64,000 nucleotides of DNA from Teredinibacter turnerae T7901 (lineage in GTDB: Bacteria; Pseudomonadota; Gammaproteobacteria; Pseudomonadales; Cellvibrionaceae): positions 4,914,392-4,978,391 of the forward strand of contig NC_012997.1 of the NCBI RefSeq assembly GCF_000023025.1, read 5' to 3'. Every line of letters begins with the position of its first letter. The stretch's first letter is position 1. This document shows positions 1 to 8,475 of the stretch, one piece after another. The notes under the pieces were generated by a model. It did not search any database. It saw only the letters and a list, made by a program, of their open reading frames with translations, and was not told where the DNA came from. Position numbers and translations under genes: made by a program.

Positions 1-331
<331 letters not shown>

Positions 332-935
332 CGGTACCTCACCACCTAGTCAAGCACCAAGTTGATGTTCAGGCAGCACGTGATACCCTCTCCGTATTCT
401 TTATGGGTATATTCGTCGCACGCCATGCTCGCAGTCGATGTCAGAGAGACTGAACCACGGAGTCTGGGCATATGCCGCAAGCTCATCGAAAACAAGACCA
501 ATGGTGGCCAGGGCGGTTACCTAACGGTGCAAATGACTTTGATCCCAATGTTCTGCTCATAACCAAATAAATGCTCGCGCGCAAGACACATCACGTGCAG
601 GCTTACCGTACCAGCCTTGGGCTGTTGAATCTATCGCGCACCTATGTACGCAGCGTTGGGATAAGGCCTGCTAGCAGGCGCTGGCGATCGGCTAACCACC
701 AGCGCAAAGTTCACCAATGACGATCACGGCAACAACTGTGGCCCACAGTATTACCGCTAACCATTCAGGGGACACCCAATCCAACAGGAATAATGTTTAA
801 AAGAATTACGGCTATTCGAGCTCGGCGACATCGCCGATGCATTGTCGGCACAACAATGGACTCAACCAACAACATACGATGACCTGTATTATCGCCAATA
901 TTCGGTATTTTTCAGAGGTTCCCTAATTTTTGGCA
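332..935. other. Degraded segment with no intact gene
   Basis: No convincing gene or attC site was found in these ~600 bases between the IS end and the first exported-protein gene. The plus strand has short open stretches in different frames with protein-like composition, for example around 505-560 (NDFDPNVLLI) and 800-900 (LGDIADALSAQQWTQ), separated by stops. This looks like the remains of a plus-strand gene broken by several mutations, but no family was recognised. It may be the distal edge of the array or old flanking chromosome. Confidence 0.4.
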
Positions 936-940
936 ATTTG

Positions 941-1273
941 TTATTTCACCTGGAGATACTTAAATCCACGGATATGGTTATATGTTTTTCCGTCAAAGGA
1001 AAGACATTCATCCGACCATGCAACCACCTTTTTACCGGACATATATGCAGCAAGAATAAGGCTGTACGCTTTGTCAAAATTCGAGTCCGTATGCTTAAGT
1101 ATTACGGCATTTGCTATTTCACAACCATTCGGGTTCTGCCAATCATCGGAGTAGAGCATTAAATCTTTATTTTGAAACGCAATAGCAGTAATTTCTCCCC
1201 AGGTTATACTACCGCCGGCCAATACTGTTGATGACATAAGCATTAAAACTGCAGAAATTAAATTTTTTGTCAT
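941..1273 (-). CDS. Small exported cassette protein, two-cysteine family, copy 1
   Basis: A 110-residue protein of unknown function. The first ~19 residues form a signal peptide (basic MTKN, hydrophobic core, cleavage after VLA), so it is predicted to be exported to the periplasm or outside. The mature part has two cysteines, one mid-protein (NGCE) and one near the end (DEC), and the family's signature segment LILAAYMSGKKV before the second cysteine. At least eight other copies, intact or broken, lie in the left 9 kb. The spacing of signal peptide, first Cys, LAA motif and second Cys is shared although overall identity is low. A disulfide-bonded beta-rich fold is a guess. The upstream attC is decayed. 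Start chosen at the ATG opening the signal peptide. Confidence 0.75.
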   Translation of the reverse strand: MTKNLISAVLMLMSSTVLAGGSITWGEITAIAFQNKDLMLYSDDWQNPNGCEIANAVILKHTDSNFDKAYSLILAAYMSGKKVVAWSDECLSFDGKTYNHIRGFKYLQVK

Positions 1274-1303
1274 ATATAATTCCTATGGAAATGAAGATTA
1301 GCA

Positions 1304-1405
1304 GACGCCCAACGCTGCAATTTACGGCTGCAGTAAAGGCGCAAAGCGCCTCAACGAAAGTCCAGCCCCCGCTCGCTGGAGCGAGACTTAGTAGACTTGC
1401 CAAAA
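1304..1405 (-). repeat. Decayed attC site
   Basis: The central part (GGCGCAAAGCGCC, then GTCCAGCC) aligns with the CCAGCACAGG-type attC sites elsewhere in the array. The left core reads CAACGCT and no clean GTTA core is left on the right. It is probably inactive. Confidence 0.5.
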
Positions 1406-1426
1406 TAATCAATCGAACTAAAATGA

Positions 1427-1762
1427 CTAACCGTTGACATACGCATGATGCAATTCTGGATATCCATGAGCATCACAACCTTCAACGTAATACCTCACTT
1501 TTTTGTTGGAGGCAAACGCCATTAACATTAACGCGTAAATCTCAGAAGACAGGTTATTACTTTTCTTAAGTGCTATAAGTGATTTATTGGCACAATTACT
1601 TGAATCAACAAGCTCATTGAATCGATAATATATCGAACCATCCGTATTATTCTTGGAATGTGGATATATTTGGCGTATTTCAGTATCACCGCTCCACACC
1701 CCCGCGTTCGCTTCTGAAGCAATCAATACTATAATCGAAACCATTAAACATTTAATTTTCAT
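1427..1762 (-). CDS. Small exported cassette protein, two-cysteine family, copy 2
   Basis: A 111-residue protein with a signal peptide (MKIKCL, hydrophobic stretch, ANA cleavage site). The mature part has cysteines in SSNCAN and EGCDA and the family segment YALMLMAFASNKKV just before the second one. Function is not known; it belongs to the paralogous family concentrated at 0.9-9.3 kb. The chosen ATG at 1762 starts the signal peptide; an upstream in-frame start at 1786 would place charged residues in front of it and is less likely. Its downstream attC is the decayed site near 1304-1405, so the cassette is probably no longer mobile. Confidence 0.72.
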   Translation of the reverse strand: MKIKCLMVSIIVLIASEANAGVWSGDTEIRQIYPHSKNNTDGSIYYRFNELVDSSNCANKSLIALKKSNNLSSEIYALMLMAFASNKKVRYYVEGCDAHGYPELHHAYVNG

Positions 1763-1874
1763 CCTAAATTTTCCCTTCGAATTCAAACGTTCAACGCAAA
1801 AACCGGAAATATTCCGTAGCCTTTTTTAGGTCCATACCACATATTTCTCAATTAAGCCTGCATCGATGGAAACA

Positions 1875-2213
1875 CTATATAATTTTTATCCAATACATCA
1901 ATTTTTTTGTGGTCTCGTAATTTCCAAGCTCATCTGATGCGCAAGAAAAATCTCCGTTATATCGGACTTCAATTTTCTTGCTCGAAAGCTGTGCAGCCAA
2001 TAACATACTGTATACCGCCTGACAAGATTCAGGACTTACGCCATTGTATTCCTGGCTCAACTTACAATGATACTGCGTGCCAAAACCGTAATTAAATTGA
2101 ACTACGTCATTGTCAGGATTTAACGAGACATACTGCAACGCGCCTGTGCACGTTGTATTACCTAAGGCTCCAGCACTTAGCATAAGAAGAGCCACCACAA
2201 ATATTTTATTCAT
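1875..2213 (-). CDS. Small exported cassette protein, two-cysteine family, copy 3
   Basis: A 112-residue protein with a signal peptide (MNKIFVVALLML, cleavage near ALG). It carries the family segment YSMLLAAQLSSKKIEV followed by a cysteine (DFSCAS), but has extra cysteines (TTC, YHC, ESC), so its disulfide pattern may differ from its relatives. It ends with an aromatic/hydrophobic tail (MYWIKII). No attC can be seen between this gene and copy 2, so the boundary has decayed or been deleted. Function unknown. Confidence 0.7.
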   Translation of the reverse strand: MNKIFVVALLMLSAGALGNTTCTGALQYVSLNPDNDVVQFNYGFGTQYHCKLSQEYNGVSPESCQAVYSMLLAAQLSSKKIEVRYNGDFSCASDELGNYETTKKLMYWIKII

Positions 2214-2342
2214 AAATCCCCAAGAATATTTCTATTTATAATACCAGATCAACCTTCTGGGCGGGCGCGGTGTGTTTTTTTGCGGATCGATTTAGATACA
2301 CGAATAAAATCTGCAAAAATCTAATTGGACTTCTTGCAGGAA

Positions 2343-2678
2343 TTATCCAGAAACGTAGACATCATATATTTTACATGCCCCAAAAACTAAAGCGCTATCA
2401 TCATAGATACGAATAGAAACTTGTTTGCCAGCCAGATAAGCAGACAATACTGTAGAATACGCGACTTTATGATATTCATTATCCAAGTCTAAATAAGCTT
2501 TACCTTGACCACATTCACTTTCAGATCGGTTTGAAAAAGACACAAGCGCATACTTCGATTCTATTCGAACTGCGGAAATTCGAGATTCTGACGTAGTGAC
2601 AGCAATAACGTCAGCATACCCAAGCATCGAAATAAATAACATCATAGATGCAATAAAAAACTTTATTTTAATCTTCAT
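2343..2678 (-). CDS. Small exported cassette protein, two-cysteine family, copy 4
   Basis: A 111-residue protein with a long signal peptide (MKIKIKFF, hydrophobic core, cleavage near GYA). The mature domain has one cysteine at SECGQ and another at GACKI, with YSTVLSAYLAGKQV between them, the same order and spacing as the other family members. Function unknown. The ~130 bases to its left (2214-2342) contain no recognisable attC. To its right an R''-like GACTTGTTAT remains at 2705-2714, belonging to the decayed attC of the neighbouring ORF-less cassette. Confidence 0.72.
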   Translation of the reverse strand: MKIKIKFFIASMMLFISMLGYADVIAVTTSESRISAVRIESKYALVSFSNRSESECGQGKAYLDLDNEYHKVAYSTVLSAYLAGKQVSIRIYDDSALVFGACKIYDVYVSG

Positions 2679-2714
2679 TCAACTAATCCTGTATACTTGA
2701 TAGCGACTTGTTAT

Positions 2715-3021
2715 TACAGCTTACACGGCAATCTAAAATATTTACGACCAAGCGGCTTCGCGACACATTAAGACACAACCACTCACGTTAATTGTGCGAT
2801 GCCAAAATCCCGAAAAAGCTCAAGCTTTTTGTGAAAGCCAAAACAACCGTGAGAAGAACAACCGGTAGCAATTAGCAGCTTACTCGCTCTACAAAGCCAG
2901 GACCACATTATGCCCCCAAACGTGCCGCTAATTCAGCTCAAACTTGAGCCGTCAAACCGCCATCTTCTCGCCCGTGTTCACCAAAAACAAAGCGTTTCAT
3001 AATTAGAGTTTTCAACGCTTT
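2715..3021 (-). other. ORF-less cassette, family A, diverged copy
   Basis: No conserved reading frame. The ~307-base body aligns at reduced identity with the eight close family A copies at 11.5-32 kb: it keeps GAACAACCGGTA, CAATTAG, CTCGCTCT and CCACATTA in the same order, and nearly the same total length. Both flanking attC ends are mutated (GACTTGTTAT remnant on the left, ATTCCGCC instead of TAACGCC on the right). Retention of length and order in an old copy suggests that the family persisted in the array for a long time. It may encode an RNA or carry regulatory signals; this is inference. Confidence 0.6.
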
Positions 3022-3130
3022 ATTCCGCCGCTATAACCTGTGCCACATACTGAGCGGCCTTTTGGGGTAAAGTAGCGCAGCCACACAAAAAAACGCGGAG
3101 TATGAGGTATCAGGTTAATAACTTGGTTAT
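3022..3130 (-). repeat. attC site with mutated left core
   Basis: Internal palindrome AGTAGCGCAGCCACAC with flanking arms ending ACTTGGTTATG. The usual TAACGCC is replaced by ATTCCGCC, which probably impairs recombination. Confidence 0.7.
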
Positions 3131-3517
3131 GTTTTTAACTGAGATAAACCAGTAGCACCCCGAAATTGCTGTCCCTGAAACACTCCCAATAATTATTAGT
3201 AGAAAACTAAAACTCATTAACTTTGAAAATACGACAAAGGCAGCCAAGCAAACTAATACACCAACTACCACACCCGAGCTAAGATACACCCACCACCGCT
3301 GGCTTGTAAATTTTTGCAGTAGATAATTAACAGGAAGCCCTACCACTAGCATTAACGTATATGAAAACGTAAGCACACCGCAAGCGGTTAACACTGAAAA
3401 TAGTACGGCCTCCAATGGATTTAGCTTTAACCATACCGCTTGATATACAAGCAGCCCAAAAGGGAACAATATCAAAATAGTTGGTGCTGGAAAGAATACT
3501 CGAATTTCCTTAGCCAT
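3110..3517 (-). CDS. Small integral membrane protein, unknown function
   Basis: About 135 residues (MAKEIRVFF start) with four predicted hydrophobic segments and short polar loops, hence an inner-membrane protein. No family recognised. The C-terminus runs ~20 bases into its own attC, which is common in compact cassettes. An alternative ATG at 3535 is formed by the attC core itself (GTTATGTG); the start at 3517 lies close behind a GGGAG stretch, so either is possible. It lies between an old family A copy and the two-cysteine exported proteins. Confidence 0.65.
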   Translation of the reverse strand: MAKEIRVFFPAPTILILFPFGLLVYQAVWLKLNPLEAVLFSVLTACGVLTFSYTLMLVVGLPVNYLLQKFTSQRWWVYLSSGVVVGVLVCLAAFVVFSKLMSFSFLLIIIGSVSGTAISGCYWFISVKNITKLLT

Positions 3518-3534
3518 ACTCTCCCTAGTACACA

Positions 3535-3650
3535 TAACACCGTGCAGCAGCGCCCGCAGTGGAGGAGCTCGTTTTATGTGGCAGCGTAGCGTTTAGCCAC
3601 AAAAAACAAACTCCGAATAGTAGATCCTGTTGGCTGACTTTTTTATTAAT
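3535..3650 (-). repeat. attC site with degraded right end
   Basis: GTGCAGCAGC-type site starting TAACACC. The internal GGCAGCGTAGCG motif is present, but the right core is replaced by an AT-rich tract (TTTTTTATTAAT). Confidence 0.7.
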
Positions 3651-3692
3651 TTTTCTAATTTTGGTGCGACTAACGTTTTAATTCAGACTTTT

Positions 3693-4010
3693 CTATTTGA
3701 AGCTTATTGATGCAGCTTTTATTAGATCACCATGACATTCGTAATAGCTCACCTCAATTTTTTTGTTTGCCATAAATGCAGCTAGCCACATAGATGCTCT
3801 TGTCTCATAATTTGAGTTCTCCTCCATCGGCATAAAGAAGCTATCCCTATTGCAGTCTACCTCAGAACTCGTGTTAGAAAAGCTCTTTAACACCAAATAT
3901 AAGCCATTTGTTTGGGCTTTTAATTCTGACATCTCTTTTAGTCCTGTCCACTCTGCATTAGAGTTAAAGGATAGTCCAAAAAGAAAAAAGCCGAATATTA
4001 ATATTTTCAT
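3693..4010 (-). CDS. Small exported cassette protein, two-cysteine family, copy 5
   Basis: A 105-residue protein with a signal peptide (MKILIFGFFLFG, cleavage near SNA). It has a cysteine at VDCNRD and another at YECHG, with ASMWLAAFMANKKIEV between them, the family's layout. Function unknown. A GGTG element sits directly before the ATG. The adjoining attC sites on both sides are degraded, so the cassette is likely frozen in place. Confidence 0.72.
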   Translation of the reverse strand: MKILIFGFFLFGLSFNSNAEWTGLKEMSELKAQTNGLYLVLKSFSNTSSEVDCNRDSFFMPMEENSNYETRASMWLAAFMANKKIEVSYYECHGDLIKAASISFK

Positions 4011-4043
4011 CACCTTTTATTTTATCTCCTTTTCATTTTTGAA

Positions 4044-4156
4044 TAATGCCCGCTTACAAGAGCTAAACCGGAAGCCAGTAGAGTACATAAAATGCACCAA
4101 GCGCATGAGACTAACGAAGTGTAGATTTGGCTTTCAGTAGGTCAGGTTCTTATAAT
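4044..4156 (-). repeat. Decayed attC site
   Basis: Between two exported-protein genes an attC is expected; a TAATGCC at 4044 and a GGTTCTTATAATG at the right are weak traces. The palindrome is barely visible. Confidence 0.35.
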
Positions 4157-4488
4157 GATTTGAGTTCAGTTCTTTTTACTGTTTCTACAGCGTTATACAC
4201 TGCGCAAGTACCATAACCGAAAACCTTAACTGTTGACTTACTTGCATACGCTGCCAACAGAGCTGAGCACATGCTTTTTCCGAAGTCTGTTGAAATATCA
4301 AATACATACGGCCAATTAGGGTTTTCCCTACAACCGTCCTCTGGAGGTAAACTCTGCTTAACTTTAAAATACACTTTAACACCGTTGTCATTGTCAAGCA
4401 TAATTTATTCGATCGTAGTTAGATCTGTGGTGCAAGCAAAGCTATTTGACATACTACACAAAATAGTAAACAACAGTACCTTCTTCAT
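4150..4488 (-). pseudogene. Exported two-cysteine family member, copy 6, with in-frame stop
   Basis: A start at 4488 (after GGAGTAAAA) opens a good signal peptide (MKKVLLFTILCS, cleavage near SFA) that runs 27 codons to a TAA at 4405-4407. The same frame continues without interruption to 4150 and encodes the rest of a typical member: DGCREN, then MCSALLAAYASKSTVKV, then GTCAV. A single base change would restore a 112-residue protein. The downstream ATG at 4401 could still yield a product without its signal peptide, but that would not be exported. Confidence 0.75.
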
Positions 4489-4499
4489 TTTTACTCCGA

Positions 4500-4738
4500 A
4501 TGGGAATTTTAGAAATGTAACACTTGGTTCTGTGCTGACTCTCTAACGCCCCACGAATACGTATTAAAAATTGATATAAGCGCAACTAAACCACTAAAAA
4601 GCTAGCCTTGCCCCCAAAACGACTAAGTGGGAACCAGCCCCACAAATAGCGGGTAATGTGGGCCTAGGAGTTAGCCTATTCGATTTTCAGCTTGTAGGGG
4701 CTTGATCCCTGCACCGTAAGGAATTTTCTATCTGAAAT
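4500..4738. other. Non-coding stretch with attC half-site
   Basis: It holds one intact left attC core, TAACGCC at 4542, next to a CTTGGTT remnant, but no matching right half was found before the truncated gene at 4739. GC-rich short inverted segments (GGAACCAGCCCC, TAGCGGG) may be the rest of a rearranged attC. No gene seen. Confidence 0.4.
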
Positions 4739-4930
4739 CTATTCTATGGCAGAATCAGCAATATCGATTAAATGATATTGAACCTGACCTGCTCCACCAT
4801 AATTAAATCGATAAATTGCAAAGAATTCTCTCCGTTCGCTCTCCAAAAACTCTATTTGATATGAGCCGGCTGCTACGAACCTTATATTTCGCTTCTTCTT
4901 AGAGTTAATTGTTTTGTACACATTAAACAT
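4739..4930 (-). pseudogene. Truncated homolog of the cassette protein at 17067-17444
   Basis: A 63-residue frame whose residues align from the first methionine with the N-terminal half of the 125-residue protein at 17067-17444: both have a KKK patch followed by a QIEF segment and an FxxxYxxxY region. It stops where the longer one continues with SSILDGGH; the following bases show no remaining similarity in any frame, so the second half was lost by deletion or recombination. Function unknown. The left half of the attC to its right is interrupted by the IS1182-like element. Confidence 0.6.
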
Positions 4931-4953
4931 TGCTTATGAACTACACATAACTA

Positions 4954-6680
4954 GACTGTCGAATAACGCTGGCATACGTATACCCCGCGGATAATTTCAG
5001 TCAACCGATTTTTTCATACTGCTGCTAAAGAATATCAGTCGCGACGTTATTTACGTTCTTTTTCTAAAGAATAGTTACCCCTTCCTCAGGCATAACTCCC
5101 ATATTTTTGTATTTTTACCAGGTTATGTACCGCGCAGAATAAATACCATTGTCCGGACACCTTTTTAATGCCTCTCAAGCTAAACCAGCGCAACCCAATT
5201 ATGTGTTTCATGTGCGCAAAAACGGGTTCGACAATACCAATGCGATCTGCTTGGATGGCTCTACCTTCGGGACCGTCCATTTTGCGTTTCATTCGATCAA
5301 TGGCGCGACTGTTGTTTTTAGGGGTGTCTTTGCGGATACTCACCTGTCTGCCGCGGTCTTTGACCCCATTACGTAAACACTGGGCTTGCATCGCGCAGTT
5401 TTTACAGTCGTTGAGGTAACCTTCAAAGCGAATGTACTCGACGCCTTTGTTTTGATATCCAGAGGAGCAAAGCCAGAGTTCTTTTCCCGCTGGGCACCAA
5501 CAGCGTTGTGCCTGCGGGTCATACTCGAAGTCACTCGATTGAAAGTATTTCTGTTTCCTTGCCTTCGGCTTTTTATCTTGGTGATCCACAAACCTCGCAT
5601 CGCGTTTACGATAGAGGGTATCCGCAATATAGGCATCGACGCCTTTCTCTGCGCAATAGTCTAAATTCACCCCGCTATGAAACCCAGCATCTGCCAGCAG
5701 TTGGCAACCATCTAGCCTGTCGGATGCATGGAGTTTATCAATCATGGGTTGGAGCGTGGATTGTTCGCTATCACCAGTTACATCAGCATTGACAATGACC
5801 TGGTTCAGTTTATCGGTTGCGGCCAAACCGACGTACCCTTGTAAGGCACCACCGTTACCGGACATCATATTGGCGCTATCAGGGTCGGTGAGGTTGGTCT
5901 TACGAACTTTTCCGTTATGCCCCCGTTTATCCACCATATCACTGAGGGCGGTTTTTAGCTTTTTATTGATGCGTTTGAGTTTTTCTATCTGCTTTTCTTC
6001 TTTTTCACGCACCGGGGTGTTCACCACGCCCTCAGCATCTTCTTGACGATGCCGTGCCATCACCCGCCTTACCGCACGTTGAATTTTTTGATGTTTCTTC
6101 GTGAAGTCGGCCTTAGTTCCCGACCATTCCTTCGAGGCGTTTGAGGGAATTTTACAGCCATCCAATGCCAGTGTGTCACCACCAATCAGGCCCAGGTAGT
6201 CACACTGCAACACGATTTCTATAAATATGCCTTCAAGTCGTTGAGGGTTCTTTGAAACAAACGCGGCGATAGTGGAATGATCCGGGGTGAGAAAACCAGA
6301 GAGTGCCATGAACACTGTATTGTATCGGCACAAATGTTCGATTTTACGGCTGCTGGTTATTCCGCGATGATACGCAGAAAGTATGATCTTGAGGAGAGTT
6401 CCCAGGCTGTATGCAGAAGCGCCACCCGCATCGTTGTTAAAATCGCTTTCAAACGAGGAGAGATCTAGCACATGATCGACAATCAAGCAGACTGTCGCCT
6501 CAAAGCTGCCCTCTGTTATTTGTTCCTCAGGAATAACAGCGACAAATTCCCCCTGTTTATCATTACCTTGCTTGTAATGCGCCATACCAGACTCCGTTAA
6601 GCGGCGGTAGAGTCTATTTTAACCCGTTAGAAGCTTCCGTACTGCAGATTTTTGAGGTTCTTTCGAGTTTTTCGACAGTT
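4954..6680 (-). mobile_element. IS1182-family element, copy 1
   Basis: About 1.7 kb bounded by inverted ends, CTGTCGAATAAC on the left and the reverse complement of GTTTTTCGACAG on the right (allowing one mismatch). It encodes one DDE transposase. It sits inside an attC: CACATAACT flanks it on the left and CAACGCC on the right, so the attC core appears on both sides, possibly as a short target duplication. The second copy (22549-24259) uses the same kind of site. Confidence 0.85.
5086..6585 (-). CDS. IS1182-family DDE transposase
   Basis: A 499-residue transposase. The N-terminal DUF772-type region (SAYSLGTLLKIILSAYHRG, SRKIEHLC) is followed by the DDE catalytic core: first Asp in LALDGCKI, second Asp in LLADAGFHSG, Glu in GIVEPVFAHMK. 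Four cysteines in the RCWC and CKNCAMQAQC region are typical of the IS1182 insertion domain. Length matches the family. It differs from the copy at 22672-24174 by a few percent of residues, so the two copies are not a very recent duplication. No stop or frameshift; probably active or recently active. Confidence 0.92.
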   Translation of the reverse strand: MAHYKQGNDKQGEFVAVIPEEQITEGSFEATVCLIVDHVLDLSSFESDFNNDAGGASAYSLGTLLKIILSAYHRGITSSRKIEHLCRYNTVFMALSGFLTPDHSTIAAFVSKNPQRLEGIFIEIVLQCDYLGLIGGDTLALDGCKIPSNASKEWSGTKADFTKKHQKIQRAVRRVMARHRQEDAEGVVNTPVREKEEKQIEKLKRINKKLKTALSDMVDKRGHNGKVRKTNLTDPDSANMMSGNGGALQGYVGLAATDKLNQVIVNADVTGDSEQSTLQPMIDKLHASDRLDGCQLLADAGFHSGVNLDYCAEKGVDAYIADTLYRKRDARFVDHQDKKPKARKQKYFQSSDFEYDPQAQRCWCPAGKELWLCSSGYQNKGVEYIRFEGYLNDCKNCAMQAQCLRNGVKDRGRQVSIRKDTPKNNSRAIDRMKRKMDGPEGRAIQADRIGIVEPVFAHMKHIIGLRWFSLRGIKKVSGQWYLFCAVHNLVKIQKYGSYA

Positions 6681-6722
6681 TCAACGCCGGTATTACCGGC
6701 GAATTGTACTTGCTTGGTTATG
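6681..6722 (-). repeat. Right half of IS-interrupted attC
   Basis: CAACGCCGG ... TTGCTTGGTTATG directly after the IS1182 end; only ~40 bases of attC remain, with GGTTATG as the core. Confidence 0.6.
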
Positions 6723-6728
6723 AGCGAT

Positions 6729-7070
6729 CTATTCAATAAACTCGAATCTAGTCAGAGTTTCTATGCTAGAAAAAGTATCGCAAGCTCCATTGCCATCCAG
6801 CCGAATAGACTTCCCGCTTATATATGCGCTGAGCAAAAAGGAGGTTATTGTATCTTTTTGAATCTCTGTAGATAGCGGCAATACGAATTGCCACATTCCA
6901 TTTATATTACATGAAGGTGTATTCGTGAAATCACCTGACACTCGGATAAAAATCATTTCCGGTGAATTTTGAGTATTCACCATCATTCTCAGTATTTTAC
7001 CATTCGAAACTTGCCCTGCATTAACGCTAAAAGCGGAAATCATGATCAATATAGTACAAAAATATTTCAT
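6729..7070 (-). CDS. Small exported cassette protein, two-cysteine family, copy 7
   Basis: A 113-residue protein with a signal peptide (MKYFCTILIMIS, cleavage near VNA). The mature part starts GQVSNGKILRM, similar to the start of copy 9 (GEATTQGKIITS). The first cysteine is in PSCNI and the second in GACDT, with FLLSAYISGKSIRL between. Function unknown. It is flanked by attC sites interrupted by an IS1182 element on the left and an IS3 element on the right. Confidence 0.74.
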   Translation of the reverse strand: MKYFCTILIMISAFSVNAGQVSNGKILRMMVNTQNSPEMIFIRVSGDFTNTPSCNINGMWQFVLPLSTEIQKDTITSFLLSAYISGKSIRLDGNGACDTFSSIETLTRFEFIE

Positions 7071-7224
7071 CTTAATTTTACTCTGCTTATTGGTTTGAGC
7101 TCATAACGTCTGCAGCGTGCCCATACTGTGAAGCTTTTTTTGTGCGACAATGAGCGTAGCGAATACACTCAAACAAGCGTAGCAGTGTGGGGGAACCTAA
7201 CCCGCTTTTGCACACACCTGTTTG

Positions 7225-8031
7225 TTAAACCGCTATTCTACTCTCAAATTTAGCGGGTGATATATACCCAATCACCGAATGCGAACGCTCATGGTTGTAG
7301 TAGCGCATGTATTCGCTGATTATTCCCCTCAACTCATCTACCGTATTAAAAGCCTTCCTCTTAATTCTTTCTGTTTTAAAATCCTGAAAGAAAGACTCGA
7401 TATGCGCATTGTCATTCATTTGCTTAACACCATTCATGCTTTGCTGTATGCCGTAGTGGTGTAGCTTTCTTCTAAATGATGTTGCGATATATTCTATCCC
7501 TTTGTCTGAATGCAGAATAACGTTTTTCGCGCCTTTGCGATTCCGCATTGCCCTCGCAAGGGTGTTGCTCGTCAATTCCGCTGTACGATTTTCTCCAAGA
7601 GACCAACTTATTATTCGACGACTGTAGCGATCCATGATGACCGATAGGTATTGCCAGCTTTCATCTGGCATGCGGATATAGGTCACGTCTGCTACCCAAA
7701 GCTGATTAATTCCCGTTGGGGTAAAATCCTTTATTCGGTTAGGGCTCGCTTTCTGAAATACATGCTGATAAGCCTTTGTCCTGTACATTCTGGCCTTTAC
7801 AGCCTTTAGTCCGTGCTCCTGCATGAGCCTGGCCACCCTTTTCTGACCTACATTGACCCCCTGTTTGCGTAGCTCCTGCGTTATCTTCGGGCTTCCGTAG
7901 CATCCTTGGTGCTTTTGAAAAATACGGTTAATCAGTGAGTAGATCTCGCTATCTTCCCGCTTACGCCTACTCTCGCCCCTTCGTCGCCAACTGTTGTAAC
8001 CGTGTCTGCTTACACCATACAACCTGCACAT
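7225..8031 (-). CDS. IS3-family transposase OrfB
   Basis: A 268-residue rve-type integrase-core protein: an HTH_21-like region (YSLINRIFQKHQGCYGSPKI), then the catalytic D-D-E residues in WVADVTYI, ILHSDKGIEY and NAHIESFFQDFK, and a C-terminal YYNHERSHSVIGY motif. OrfB normally becomes active as an OrfAB fusion produced by -1 frameshifting; an A8G slippery run lies on the coding strand at 8085-8092, inside the end of orfA. No inactivating lesion seen. Confidence 0.92.
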   Translation of the reverse strand: MCRLYGVSRHGYNSWRRRGESRRKREDSEIYSLINRIFQKHQGCYGSPKITQELRKQGVNVGQKRVARLMQEHGLKAVKARMYRTKAYQHVFQKASPNRIKDFTPTGINQLWVADVTYIRMPDESWQYLSVIMDRYSRRIISWSLGENRTAELTSNTLARAMRNRKGAKNVILHSDKGIEYIATSFRRKLHHYGIQQSMNGVKQMNDNAHIESFFQDFKTERIKRKAFNTVDELRGIISEYMRYYNHERSHSVIGYISPAKFESRIAV

Positions 8032-8057
8032 TAGCGCAATGCTGTGCTGCGACTTAT

Positions 8058-8393
8058 TTAGGTCGATGAATTCAAAGATTTCTCTTTTTTTTGCAAAGAG
8101 TGCTGGATGGCTTTTTTTAAAAGGGCGTGCTCTTCTTGCAAGAGATTGTGCTCCCGCTCCAGCTTACGCAGCCTTTTCAACTCCGATTTAATATCTGGAT
8201 CTATCTGTATATTTTTCTTTTTCACCCTAATCTGCCCTCGTCGCATTTCCATTCGCCAACGATATAGCATCACTTCATGAATATCGAGCGCTTCAGCAAC
8301 ATGGTTTGCTTGCACACCAGGAATTTCCGTTAGCGCTACCGCTGTCGCCTTGAAATCGTCATCATATGAGTTGTAATGTTTTCTTCTGGCCAT
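8058..8393 (-). CDS. IS3-family OrfA (HTH protein)
   Basis: A 111-residue protein with an N-terminal helix-turn-helix of the HTH_Tnp_1 type (SYDDDFKATAVALT, HVAEALDIHEVMLYRWR) and a C-terminal leucine-zipper-like coiled coil (LKRLRKLEREHNLLQEEHALL). It binds the IS ends and supplies the N-terminal part of the OrfAB transposase. The poly-A run near its 3' end is the probable frameshift site. Confidence 0.9.
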   Translation of the reverse strand: MARRKHYNSYDDDFKATAVALTEIPGVQANHVAEALDIHEVMLYRWRMEMRRGQIRVKKKNIQIDPDIKSELKRLRKLEREHNLLQEEHALLKKAIQHSLQKKEKSLNSST

Positions 8394-8475
8394 TTGTCAC
8401 CTCCAACAAAGTTATATGGAGGTGTGTGCATTATCGGGTTAGGTTCCTGGGTCTAGTGACTTCAATTGTTAGCTC

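Larger units (their letters stand above)
7192..8448 (-). mobile_element. IS3-family element inserted in attC
   Basis: About 1.26 kb with terminal inverted repeats GGAACCTAACCCG (7192) and CGGGTTAGGTTCC (8435-8447), flanked by GGG on both sides, compatible with a 3-bp target duplication. It contains overlapping-type orfA and orfB in the usual order on the minus strand. Confidence 0.9.
7103..8473 (-). repeat. attC site interrupted by an IS3 element
   Basis: Left part 7103-7191 (TAACGTC, CAATGAGCGTAGCGAATAC, CAGTGTGGG) and right part 8449-8473 (GGGTCTAGTGACTTC, AATTGTTAGC) join to a CTACAGCACC-type attC if the element is removed. Confidence 0.8.
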
